The notes under the pieces: generated by a model
Told to the model about the DNA's origin: nothing
What the model saw: only the letters and a program-made list of their open reading frames with translations
Databases searched by the model: none
Shown: one piece after another, positions 7,570-15,947 of the stretch
Numbering within the stretch: position 1 is the stretch's first letter
Layout of the letters: each line of letters starts with the position of its first letter
Translations under genes and position numbers: made by a program
Origin: Cellvibrio sp. 79
GTDB lineage: Bacteria > Pseudomonadota > Gammaproteobacteria > Pseudomonadales > Cellvibrionaceae
NCBI GenBank assembly: GCA_003056245.1
Contig: MVDH01000003.1
Span: 610,166-659,946, forward strand
DNA length: 49,781 nt
Direction: 5' to 3'

Positions 7570-9317
7570 AACGATGCAGTTTGTAATTGCAAACGCGCAA
7601 GCTGCTGATATAACTCACTACTGGACATCAATTGCTGATGCGTGCCGCTCGCAACAATTTTTCCCTGTTGCAACACCAGAATTCGATCGGCATTAATCAC
7701 TGTTGATAAACGGTGCGCAATCATAATCGTCGTGCGATTTTGCATTAATCGCTCCAACGCCTGTTGCACAATTTTCTCGCTGTTGGAATCCAGTGCACTG
7801 GTGGCTTCATCCAATAATAAAATCGGACGATCAGCAAGAATTGCGCGGGCGATAGCTATACGTTGTTTTTGCCCACCTGATAAACGAACACCGCGTTCGC
7901 CTAAAAAAGTATCCAAACCTTCCGGTAATTTTTCAATAAACTCCATAGCAAATGCGGCATCGCACGCAGCTAATACTGCCGCATCCGTCGCATCCGGGCG
8001 CGCGTAACGCACGTTATCGCGCAGGCTTGCAGCAAATATCACCGGGTCTTGCGGGACCAACGCAATTCGCTCACGCAACGCATGAATATCTGTTTCACGA
8101 ATATTCACACCATCCAATAAAATTTCACCGGTTTGTGGATCATAGAATCGCTGCAATAGCTGAAACACGGTGGTTTTACCGGCGCCCGAAGGGCCAACCA
8201 ATGCAATTTTTTCGCCGGGATTAATGTGCAAATTAAATTGTTCAAATACTGGCGTGTCCGGGCGCGATGGATAAGCAAACACAATGTCGCGCATGCTTAA
8301 TGCTCCTATCGCCGGCACCGGCAACGCAATCGGGTCGTCAACCTGAGGCAAACCCGAGGGCGTTACCAACAACTCCACCAATCGCTCGGTAGCACCCGCT
8401 GCGCGCTGTACATCGCCAATCACTTCTGAAATCGTACCCATTGCGCTGGCAACAATTACGGCATAAAAAATAAAAGCGGATAATTCTCCGCCAGTGATTT
8501 CTCCACTTAATACGTCATGGCCACCGACCCATAAAATTAGTGCGACCGCGCTGAATACTAATGTAATAACTGCCGCAACCAATAATGCGCGCTGGCGTAC
8601 GCGTTGAATTCCCGTCGCAAAGGTGGATTCGACGCGCTGGTTAAATTCACGTGCTGAAGCCACTTCGTGGCCGTAGGCCTGCACCGTGCGAATTTCGTGG
8701 ATAACTTCATCGGTGTAAGCACCAACATTCGCCACCGAATCCTGACTCGCGCGCGCAAGGCGACGCACACGTCGACCAAATGCAATAATCGGCACCAGCA
8801 CAAATGGAATCGCCAGCAAGACAAGCAACGTCAGTTTTAAACTGGTAATCGCCAACATCACCAAACCACCCAGCAGCAATAACGCATTGCGCAATGCCAT
8901 TGAGACACTAGAGCCAATTACGGTTTCCAGTTGCGTTGTGTCGTTAGTTAAACGCGATAGCACATCGCCAGTGCGGTTCTGCTCAAAAAATGAGGGAGAG
9001 AGCGTTAGTAAGTGGGAAAACACGCGGCGGCGTAAATCAGCGGTAATGCGCTCACCTAACCAGGACACGAGATAAAAACGTGCGTAGGTTGCAAGCGACA
9101 TAACCAGGATTACTACTAGCAATCCCAAGAGAGCATAATTCAATAGCTCGGGACTGCCTGCGACAAATCCTTTATCAATAACTTGCTTCAAACCCTGGCC
9201 AATCAATAATACCGACGCAGCAGCAACTACCAATGCAAGTAACGCAAAGCCTATGCGCATGCGATAGGGGCGAATTAAATCGAGCAGAATCTGGCGACGC
9301 GAAAGTGGCGGAGTCAT
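7557..9317 (-). CDS. ABC exporter, fused membrane and ATPase domains (MsbA/ABCB-like)
   Basis: Half-transporter of 586 residues from ATG 9317. Six membrane spans lie in the first ~320 residues, then a nucleotide-binding domain with Walker A GPSGAGKTTVF, signature LSGGQKQRIAIARAI, Walker B ILLLDEATSALD and H-loop IAHRLST. It probably works as a homodimer exporting a lipid or hydrophobic compound; the substrate is not readable. The frame is open back to 9383, but AGGAAG lies eight bases before ATG 9317 and the extra 22 residues look unrelated. Confidence 0.88.
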   Translation of the reverse strand: MTPPLSRRQILLDLIRPYRMRIGFALLALVVAAASVLLIGQGLKQVIDKGFVAGSPELLNYALLGLLVVILVMSLATYARFYLVSWLGERITADLRRRVFSHLLTLSPSFFEQNRTGDVLSRLTNDTTQLETVIGSSVSMALRNALLLLGGLVMLAITSLKLTLLVLLAIPFVLVPIIAFGRRVRRLARASQDSVANVGAYTDEVIHEIRTVQAYGHEVASAREFNQRVESTFATGIQRVRQRALLVAAVITLVFSAVALILWVGGHDVLSGEITGGELSAFIFYAVIVASAMGTISEVIGDVQRAAGATERLVELLVTPSGLPQVDDPIALPVPAIGALSMRDIVFAYPSRPDTPVFEQFNLHINPGEKIALVGPSGAGKTTVFQLLQRFYDPQTGEILLDGVNIRETDIHALRERIALVPQDPVIFAASLRDNVRYARPDATDAAVLAACDAAFAMEFIEKLPEGLDTFLGERGVRLSGGQKQRIAIARAILADRPILLLDEATSALDSNSEKIVQQALERLMQNRTTIMIAHRLSTVINADRILVLQQGKIVASGTHQQLMSSSELYQQLARLQLQTASFQEI

Positions 9318-9442
9318 AAGGCTTCCTGAGATATAAAACAGAATCAGGAAGATTGGGCAGGCAATGTGCAAAAACAACCGCACGGCAACAATTGATGACC
9401 TTTGTCAGCGCATGGAGTGCAGCTCAACAAATCGCAGGCAAT

Positions 9443-9473
9443 AAAAAAGGCGAGAGGTTAGTCTCGCCTTTTT
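9443..9473. terminator. Intrinsic terminator of the cold-shock gene
   Basis: Long stem AAAAAGGCGAGA/TCTCGCCTTTTT with a 6-base loop. Seen on the minus strand it follows the cold-shock gene stop and ends in a T-run; it could also act in the plus direction. Confidence 0.9.
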
Positions 9474-9496
9474 GCTATGGTTAATTTCCGTAGAAA

Positions 9497-9706
9497 TTAG
9501 ATAGCAGTGATGTTTTCAGCTTGTGGGCCTTTTTGGCCTTGAGTCACAGTGAAGCTCACTTTTTGGCCTTCAGCCAGAGTTTTGAAGCCAGTACCAGCGA
9601 TAGCACTGAAGTGTGCGAATACATCTGGACCAGATTCTTGAGCGATAAAACCAAAACCTTTAGCTTCGTTGAACCACTTAACGGTACCGGTAACAGTCTT
9701 AGACAT
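9497..9706 (-). CDS. CspA-family cold-shock protein
   Basis: 69-residue single OB-fold protein that binds single-stranded nucleic acid and melts RNA secondary structure. The RNP1 (KGFGFI) and RNP2 (VFAHFSAI) motifs are intact. ATG 9706 ([12 protein letters not shown]) is chosen over ATG 9715 because AGGA lies nine bases upstream and MSK is typical. About 280 bases separate it from the divergent neighbour; this includes an untranslated leader that may carry the usual cold-induction structure, which I cannot confirm. Which Csp paralogue it is cannot be told. Confidence 0.95.
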   Translation of the reverse strand: MSKTVTGTVKWFNEAKGFGFIAQESGPDVFAHFSAIAGTGFKTLAEGQKVSFTVTQGQKGPQAENITAI

Positions 9707-9998
9707 GTTAATCATCCTATTTAAAACAGAAGTAATTGGAACCCGCGAACGGGCAGTTTGTGCTGAAAATGAGGGAATTACTTATGAAACAGGACGAGGT
9801 ACTTTGGAACTTCGATGATGTGCATAAATATTAATCATTCTTTCAAGCGAAGAGCAGTGTACACTTGCTACCATCAAAGTCAATGACTACTTCGAGCAAA
9901 ACAAGGGTTGGCGGTCGATTATCCATCCAAATGGTTATAATGGCGACAATATTCTGCCAACCCCTTCACAAATCCAAAATCATCAGAGTTTGTTGTCT

Positions 9999-10430
9999 AT
10001 GTTCCAACGATCTTTATTAAAGTTACTGCTCCCATTTTGTTTTTTAATCCCGGTTGAAGTATTAGCCCAGGGCAGTGCTTTTAATTTGGAGAACTGGCCT
10101 GAAACTCCAGCCAATCTCAAACCAATGTATGTCAAAGCGATTATGGAGCAGGCGGGCGTACATAAAGTGAGTTTCAAACTACCGGCCGACTTTTACATTG
10201 CCGAATTGGATAAATTCGCCACTACCGCTGCAGAAAACAATTATCGCCCCTATCTAAAAACCTCCGTTGCACAAAACCTGGCGACACTTGCAGTCATTCA
10301 TTGCGATTGGAATAACGGTGTTCCACCGTGGGAATTCGCACAGAAATATTTGGGTAACCAACAAATGGAATTATTAAAAACACTTTATCCAGTTGCCATA
10401 AACAAATTACAAAATAATTGCACTGAATAA
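9999..10430 (+). CDS. Small exported protein of unknown function
   Basis: 143 residues from ATG 9999. A Sec signal ends VLAQG (about residues 20-25) and is followed by a soluble helical protein with two cysteines (VIHCDWNNG and the C-terminal NNCTE) that could form a disulphide in the periplasm. I do not recognise the family. TTG 9990 is an alternative start. A YnfA-type membrane protein follows 16 bases later, so they may share a transcript. Confidence 0.7.
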   Translation: MFQRSLLKLLLPFCFLIPVEVLAQGSAFNLENWPETPANLKPMYVKAIMEQAGVHKVSFKLPADFYIAELDKFATTAAENNYRPYLKTSVAQNLATLAVIHCDWNNGVPPWEFAQKYLGNQQMELLKTLYPVAINKLQNNCTE

Positions 10431-10446
10431 ATTGACGGGCGACACC

Positions 10447-10779
10447 ATGAATTATCTGGCTATTGGTGGATTATTTTTTGCGACCGCCATTGCAGAGATT
10501 GTCGGTTGCTACTTGCCCTATTTATATTTGCGTAAAGAAGGCAGCGTCTGGTTACTAATTCCTGCAGCAATCAGCCTGATGATTTTTGTATGGCTGCTCA
10601 CGCTACATCCCGCTGCCAGTGGCCGCGTTTATGCGGCCTACGGCGGTGCCTATGTCATTGTCGCGCTCCTATGGCTCAGGTTTGTCGATGGCATAAAACT
10701 TTCCAACACCGATTATTTAGGTGCGGCGATCACCTTTATCGGCATGGCCGTTATCATTTGGGGCTGGAAGTCATCGTAA
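10447..10779 (+). CDS. YnfA/UPF0060 family membrane protein
   Basis: 110 residues in four transmembrane helices, a small-multidrug-resistance-like fold. The family pattern is clear: [15 protein letters not shown] in helix 1, then [19 protein letters not shown], and [19 protein letters not shown] at the end. ATG 10447 is preferred to the in-frame ATG 10432, which would prefix five unrelated residues. The function is not firmly established; transport of small compounds has been suggested for the family. Confidence 0.9.
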   Translation: MNYLAIGGLFFATAIAEIVGCYLPYLYLRKEGSVWLLIPAAISLMIFVWLLTLHPAASGRVYAAYGGAYVIVALLWLRFVDGIKLSNTDYLGAAITFIGMAVIIWGWKSS

Positions 10780-10867
10780 GTATTATCGAAAAATTCGTTG
10801 GTTCTGTTTTATTTTCACTACTCGTTAATTCGCTCGCCGGAGTCTAGGCTATAACCTGAATTAATTA

Positions 10868-12079
10868 ATGAGTTTGTTCATGACCCGCGAATTCCATCCG
10901 TTCTTAATTATCCTGCTCTCCGCCGTTATCGCGATTACACTACTCGCGGTAGATATGTATTTGCCTGCCATGCCCGATATCGCCCTGAGCCTCGGCACAC
11001 ATATTGGCAATGTGCAGCAGTCGTTAAGTATTTTTCTCGCTGCCTATGCCAGTGGCATGCTGCTATTTGGGCCATTGGCTGATCAATGGGGACGGCGGCC
11101 TTTGGCGATTTTTGGTTTGAGCGGATTTTCGCTCAGCAGTATCGGATTAATTTTTGCCAACAATATCGAATTATTTTTAACCCTGCGAACCACCCAGGCG
11201 TTTTGCGGTGCTGCTGCGACGGTGGTAATTCCTGGCATAGTACGACATCTCTATCAGGAACATACCGCGAAGGGCATGTCTTATCTGTCAATGATTATGA
11301 TGCTCGCACCATTGCTCGCACCTGGTATTGGCAGCGGGATTTTATGGTTCGGTGAATGGCGTACGATTTTTGCGGTGCTCGCCATTTATGGTGTATTGAT
11401 TTTTGCATTGGTGTGGAAATGGTTACCGGAAATCAGCCAACCAATTAACTCAGATGCCCCTAAAAAATCGACACATTTTTTTAGCGGTTACAAAGTCGTT
11501 TTTTCCAATCCACAAGCAAGACCGATGATCGCCAGCATGATGTTTGGTTCCTTTGCTTTTTTCTGTTTTATTACTGCCGTATCGTTTCTTTACATCAAAT
11601 ATTTTGGTGTAAGCGAGCAAGTGTTCAGTTTGCTGTTTGGTGTGAACGTATTGTTTTTGATGTTCGCCAATTTCATTAATAGTCGTCTGGTAACACGCTA
11701 TGGTCCATTGCGTATGCTGCGTTCGGGATTAGCAATCGGTTTAATCAGCGCGATTATTTTGTGCGCGGTGAATTACATGGAATTAAGTATTGCTTATACA
11801 GTAATTGCGATAGCTGCATTGATGGGGTCGTTAACATTGATGGGCACAAATTCCGATGCGATCTTGTTGATAAAATTTCCTCACAACAGTGGCACAACTA
11901 CCGCTGTATCCGGAACGTTGCGTTTCGGCAGCGGTGCTTTCGCCGGTCCGTTACTCGCATTTTTTTACACCGGTACCGCTATGCCATTTTGCTTTTTAAT
12001 GCTGGCAGGTGTCACCGGCGTATTGATTTGCCAAATCTGGTATTGGAAAGTCAATAAAAATTTAACTGTTTCACATTAA
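10868..12079 (+). CDS. Bcr/CflA-type MFS drug efflux transporter
   Basis: 403 residues with 12 membrane helices. The first helix ends AVDMYLPAMPDIA, the Bcr/CflA signature, and the loop between helices 2 and 3 is GPLADQWGRRPLAIFG, the MFS motif A. The proton-driven drug/H+ antiport (bicyclomycin, chloramphenicol or sulfonamide type) is inferred from the family. An alternative start is ATG 10880. It converges on the cheX-type gene with an eight-base gap. Confidence 0.88.
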   Translation: MSLFMTREFHPFLIILLSAVIAITLLAVDMYLPAMPDIALSLGTHIGNVQQSLSIFLAAYASGMLLFGPLADQWGRRPLAIFGLSGFSLSSIGLIFANNIELFLTLRTTQAFCGAAATVVIPGIVRHLYQEHTAKGMSYLSMIMMLAPLLAPGIGSGILWFGEWRTIFAVLAIYGVLIFALVWKWLPEISQPINSDAPKKSTHFFSGYKVVFSNPQARPMIASMMFGSFAFFCFITAVSFLYIKYFGVSEQVFSLLFGVNVLFLMFANFINSRLVTRYGPLRMLRSGLAIGLISAIILCAVNYMELSIAYTVIAIAALMGSLTLMGTNSDAILLIKFPHNSGTTTAVSGTLRFGSGAFAGPLLAFFYTGTAMPFCFLMLAGVTGVLICQIWYWKVNKNLTVSH

Positions 12080-12087
12080 ATACGTCC

Positions 12088-12537
12088 TTATTGCTCAAGA
12101 CAAATCACTACTGCCGCATGATACGCCTTCCAATAAACAGGAATGACGTACGAACGCATTTGCCGTGGCAGATGAATCTGGTTAGGTGCACCTTCAATCA
12201 TCACTGGAACGGAAATCATAAATTCATGGCCGAATCGACTGCGCGCATTACCGGAAATTGTATTAGCAACTTCACCAACCAAATCAAAGATATGTTCATT
12301 GCTGGTATCAAGCTCACCAATGCTCAGCAATAAATGTTTAAGCAAAATACGCGGCGCAGTGAAATAAACACAGCCACGATAAGGGCCGGAAATTCCAATA
12401 ATACCAGTAACATCGTAAGCGGCTGGATTATCGTTTTCGACCAGATAAGGTGTGCCTACTTTTACTTCCTTATCATTAGTGTGATGAAAGTAGCGCACAA
12501 CACCATCAATGAATACTTGCAAGGTTTCTTGGGACAT
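12088..12537 (-). CDS. CheX-type chemotaxis phosphatase
   Basis: 149 residues matching CheX, which dephosphorylates CheY-P. The active-site helix is FDLVGEVANTISGNAR, carrying the conserved E..N pair. Family features in order are an N-terminal helix (FIDGVVRYFHH), a beta segment DVTGIIGISG and the C-terminal strand pair. It is the last gene of a three-gene minus-strand operon, eight bases after the CheY-like gene, which is its obvious substrate. Confidence 0.85.
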   Translation of the reverse strand: MSQETLQVFIDGVVRYFHHTNDKEVKVGTPYLVENDNPAAYDVTGIIGISGPYRGCVYFTAPRILLKHLLLSIGELDTSNEHIFDLVGEVANTISGNARSRFGHEFMISVPVMIEGAPNQIHLPRQMRSYVIPVYWKAYHAAVVICLEQ

Positions 12538-12545
12538 TTTAGTAA

Positions 12546-12908
12546 TTAATCCTCAGTTAGCTCGGTCAGCGCTTCCAGCAATTGTTCATCCGTAAAAGGT
12601 TTACATAAAAATCCGCGCGCGCCTTTTTTTAGCGCTTCGATACCAGTCGCTTTATCAGAGAGTGCAGAAATCACCAGGATACGCAGGCCGGAATCAATCG
12701 CCATTAATTGCTGGATGCACGCAATACCATCCATTTCCGGCATGGTTAAATCCATGGTTACTACTTGCGGGCGAGTTTCGTTATACAATTGCAGCGCCTG
12801 GGCGCCATTCGCGGCGGAGGCAACTACTTGAAATTTATCCGAATCATTACAACGTTCAATTTTGCGGCGAATAATATTGGAATCATCCACAATCATTAGC
12901 GATAGCAT
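12546..12908 (-). CDS. CheY-like single-domain response regulator
   Basis: 120 residues and no output domain: D8-D9, phospho-acceptor D53 (VTMDLTMPEMDG), a conserved Ser in VISALSDK and Lys in LCKPF. It has GGAGAAG as ribosome binding site. It sits between the membrane CheA-like kinase and CheX and is presumably phosphorylated by the first and dephosphorylated by the second. Its target, motor or other, is not shown by the sequence. Confidence 0.9.
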   Translation of the reverse strand: MLSLMIVDDSNIIRRKIERCNDSDKFQVVASAANGAQALQLYNETRPQVVTMDLTMPEMDGIACIQQLMAIDSGLRILVISALSDKATGIEALKKGARGFLCKPFTDEQLLEALTELTED

Positions 12909-12958
12909 GCGCTCTTCTCCATAATCCTTATCTGGTAAAAATTATTGATGGTGGCAAG

Positions 12959-15148
12959 TTATGCCGCAATCTCACTATCGTTATTAACGTGCCCGTTTGA
13001 ATTTGCTGTGATAATCGGTAAGGTAATTACAAACCGGCAGTGACGACCGCGACGGCTTGATACCGTAATTTTGCCGCGGTGTTCCAACACATGGTTCATT
13101 ACCGCTTCCATTCCCATACCGCGTCCGGCATCTTTGGAGATTTCTTTAGCAGTGCTAAAACCTTCATGGAAAATTAATCCCAGCAAATGTTTATTTGTCC
13201 ATGATTCAATTTCATCATCAGGCCATTTGCCGGAAGTAAACGCTTTTGCGCGAATAGCTTCATAATCCAGGCCGGCACCATCATCCATTACTGTCAATTC
13301 CATTTCTGTAGTGGAGATTTTTGCCAGGCGCAAATCAATTCGTCCTTCCATGTTTTTTTCACTCATCTCGCGATCATTAGGCGCTTCAATTCCATGTACC
13401 ACCGCATTGCGTAACAATTGGATAATAATTTCTTTAAGCTGCTGTCCGTAGTTAGCCTCCAATTCGATCTCGCTTAAACCGCTTGCTACCAATTTCACTA
13501 ATTTGCCATTGCGTAGCGCCAGGTTTTGCACAAAATCTTGCAGGTGATCCCATGCATGTTCACGTTTGTTGCCCGTTGATGGAGGTGTATAAGCAGCTTT
13601 AAATTTATTGCTGCTGACAATGGCAAATTGACCAAGCCGTTCAGTGAGATGTTCCACTTGCTGGGTATAACTAATCAGATTTTCCAGTTGCACCGTGAGG
13701 CCAAGATAATCATTACCGGTCAAATCCGGCTTATCGCGCAACTCTGCCAGTGTGTCTTCCATTTTATGCGCAGCAATTTCAAAAAATTCCAGTTTGAGCG
13801 AAGCAGCTTCACCTTTGAAATTGTGAATTTCACGAAAAATATTTACCGCTTTATCGCGCACAGCCTGGCTGGTTTTGGCGGGTTGCCGCAGCACGTTATT
13901 AATACGGTTAAAACAGTTAAAGCTATTAGCAATAAATTCGCGCAATAACCCCGGATGGGTGTGCAACAGGCTGGTGATCATCTCCAGTTGCGACTCATTG
14001 TGTTTGCGACTTTCATTTAACGCGCGCACCAGCTTTACTTGCTCACTCACATCCAGGACGGTTACCAGCACATGGGAAATTTCAGCGACATCATCTTCAT
14101 TTTTCTGATAGGCGCGGGCAAAACTGAATTGCAAATGTTTGGTAAGAAAACCACCGCTTTGGTTAGCAATATTCACTTCCACACTGTTTAGCGGATTAAG
14201 ATCGCCAATCAATTTTTCTTTAATTTTCGGATCAAATAATAATTCTATAAAACCACGCGCCGTTTCTGCATCTTTGGCGCTAACAATACTTTCCAGTAGC
14301 ACTTGGAAAGATTGCCCAGCAAATTGTTGTGTGCCCAATACTTCAACTAGTTTGGCAGAATGCTGTCCACCAATAATTAGTTGTTTATCGATCAGGAACA
14401 GACCTTCATTAACGGTTTCAAGGATTTCAGTGGTTTCGCGTCGTGCACGCTCAATCACTTTATCGCTATCGCGCAATTGCCGCACGAAGTGGAACATAAT
14501 GAAAAGGAAATTAATGATCGCCAAACAAATACCCAACGTTTGTATACCGCGCAAACGGATTGCTTTTGAAGCGGCAACTTGTTCCAGGCTTACGGTTAAA
14601 TCATTCATCGCGGAAAGCATGGTCAAATTGTGGGTGCGCGCCAACGCTACTGCAACTGCAAGCGGGTTGGAATAATCTTCACCACGCGCTATTGATTCAG
14701 AAAATATATCGATGGATTTTTTGTAAGGCAACCATAGTTGTAACGTATTTTGCAGTGAATCCTTACCGAGCCGATTTGTCACTGGCTCCAGTTGCGCCAT
14801 ATCTTTTCCTGCGCCGCGCACCTGACCGCCATTAATAAAACCGTTCAGGGTTTCATCAAACAACCCTTTGCTTAATTGCAATTCATCAAACGCTTTTTTG
14901 AACGCGACGGGATCATCTTTGGATGCGTCCAATATTAATAAGGTCTTTGCCATTCGCTGCGATAACATTCGTTGGCGACCTGCGAGGTTTACGCCTACCG
15001 CATCGTCGGCAATTTCGTAGGAAACATAAAAGTTAAAGATTAAGACTGATGCATCGAGCAATAAAAATAATGCTACAGAAATAAGGATGCCGCGGTATTT
15101 ACCGAAATCGAAATTGAATAATCCTGACATGTGTTCGCCCGTGGTCAT
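12959..15148 (-). CDS. Membrane-bound CheA-like sensor kinase with PilJ-type input and Hpt domain
   Basis: Up to 729 residues. TM1 lies at about 18-38, then a PilJ-type extracytoplasmic domain (NLAGRQRMLSQRMAKTLL) and TM2 at about 204-222. A PAS-like region (ETVNEGLFLIDKQLIIG) follows at about 245-370, and an Hpt domain with the phosphorylatable His in FREIHNFKGEAASLKL at about 395-480. The last domain is a CheA-style HATPase with QLLRNAVVHGIEAPNDRE, DDGAGLD and GRGMGMEAV. No CheW-like domain and no receiver are present, so receptor and CheA kinase are fused in one chain. ATG 15130 is a possible shorter start; neither start has a strong ribosome binding site. Confidence 0.85.
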   Translation of the reverse strand: MTTGEHMSGLFNFDFGKYRGILISVALFLLLDASVLIFNFYVSYEIADDAVGVNLAGRQRMLSQRMAKTLLILDASKDDPVAFKKAFDELQLSKGLFDETLNGFINGGQVRGAGKDMAQLEPVTNRLGKDSLQNTLQLWLPYKKSIDIFSESIARGEDYSNPLAVAVALARTHNLTMLSAMNDLTVSLEQVAASKAIRLRGIQTLGICLAIINFLFIMFHFVRQLRDSDKVIERARRETTEILETVNEGLFLIDKQLIIGGQHSAKLVEVLGTQQFAGQSFQVLLESIVSAKDAETARGFIELLFDPKIKEKLIGDLNPLNSVEVNIANQSGGFLTKHLQFSFARAYQKNEDDVAEISHVLVTVLDVSEQVKLVRALNESRKHNESQLEMITSLLHTHPGLLREFIANSFNCFNRINNVLRQPAKTSQAVRDKAVNIFREIHNFKGEAASLKLEFFEIAAHKMEDTLAELRDKPDLTGNDYLGLTVQLENLISYTQQVEHLTERLGQFAIVSSNKFKAAYTPPSTGNKREHAWDHLQDFVQNLALRNGKLVKLVASGLSEIELEANYGQQLKEIIIQLLRNAVVHGIEAPNDREMSEKNMEGRIDLRLAKISTTEMELTVMDDGAGLDYEAIRAKAFTSGKWPDDEIESWTNKHLLGLIFHEGFSTAKEISKDAGRGMGMEAVMNHVLEHRGKITVSSRRGRHCRFVITLPIITANSNGHVNNDSEIAA

Positions 15149-15550
15149 GAGTAATTATTACCGCAGAGCTGCTGCGGCCGGGCGATCCGTTGTTGCCCTG
15201 AACGATTCCGTGAATTGTTAGTATTCACTTGTAGTGGGCAGGTTTTAGCGAAACTTATGCCAAGTTCATAATCGAGCTGTAATGACGATAGTGATGCAAA
15301 TTAGGACGCCAATCACTGGGGAAGCTGTCTTAATAGTTGTTTTTTTAAGCGAACAATCGGGCAAAAGGGTGCATCAAAACTGTTCCATGCCCTTTTTTGG
15401 TTCCTGTTTGAGAAGTTTTATCCTTTAATCATGGTGCTGATCGGTATAGACTTCCTCCGGCAGCAGTATTACCACTGCCATTTGGATAGCATTTCAAGTT
15501 CTCCTTGCTATTCAAAAGTCCATTCACACACAAAGCATAAGGATCACACA
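15149..15550. other. Gene-free region between divergent genes
   Basis: About 400 bases between the CheA-like gene and the lipoprotein gene. It must hold promoters for both. At 15364-15398 there is a terminator-like structure on the plus strand (GCAT/ATGC and GGG/CCC with a one-base bulge, then six T), which would fit a short plus-strand transcript. I see no coding signal; an in-frame extension of the lipoprotein ORF to 15431 has no ribosome binding site. Confidence 0.5.
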
Positions 15551-15883
15551 ATGAAAATCATCCACACATTAGCTACTTTGCTGGTTGCCGCCGGTTTACT
15601 GACCGCCTGTGCCAAAGAAGAACCGCAAACCACTACCGAAGCTGTAAAAGAAGCCACTAGCGAAGCAAAAGAAGCAGCGGCAGAGAAACTGGAACAAGCT
15701 AGTGAAACCTTGCAACAAGCGGCTGATGATGTAAGTGATACCGCAGCAGAAGTGAAAGCCGACGCCGCTGAAACTGTTGAAGCAACCGGCGAAGCGATTA
15801 GCGATGGTGCTGCAAAAGCAGCTGATACCATTGAGAATGCCGCTGATAAAGCTGAAGAGAAAGTACAGGAAGCCGCTCAGTAA
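15551..15883 (+). CDS. Small Ala/Glu-rich outer-membrane-type lipoprotein
   Basis: 110 residues. The signal peptide ends with the lipobox LLTAC, so Cys20 should be lipidated. The mature part is almost entirely Ala, Glu, Lys, Asp and Thr in an 11-residue-like helical pattern (EATSEAKEAAAEKLEQA), predicting one long amphipathic or coiled helix, similar to LEA/apolipoprotein-like proteins. ATG 15551 has AAGGAT nine bases upstream. Function unknown; an envelope or stress role is a guess from composition. Confidence 0.8.
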   Translation: MKIIHTLATLLVAAGLLTACAKEEPQTTTEAVKEATSEAKEAAAEKLEQASETLQQAADDVSDTAAEVKADAAETVEATGEAISDGAAKAADTIENAADKAEEKVQEAAQ

Positions 15884-15896
15884 GAGATCGGTTAAT

Positions 15897-15924
15897 AACC
15901 GGGCGAGTTCCTCGCCCGGTTTTC
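15897..15924 (+). terminator. Intrinsic terminator of the lipoprotein gene
   Basis: Perfect 11-base stem AACCGGGCGAG/CTCGCCCGGTT with a 3-base loop followed by TTC, just after the lipoprotein stop and before the convergent ABC gene. Confidence 0.85.
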
Positions 15925-15947
15925 TTTGAATATCTACCCGCGATAAA

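Noticed and set aside
15544..15831. Minus-strand ORF opposite the lipoprotein gene
   Set aside because: It is the mirror of the repetitive Ala/Glu codons on the other strand; the lipobox and terminator support the plus-strand gene.
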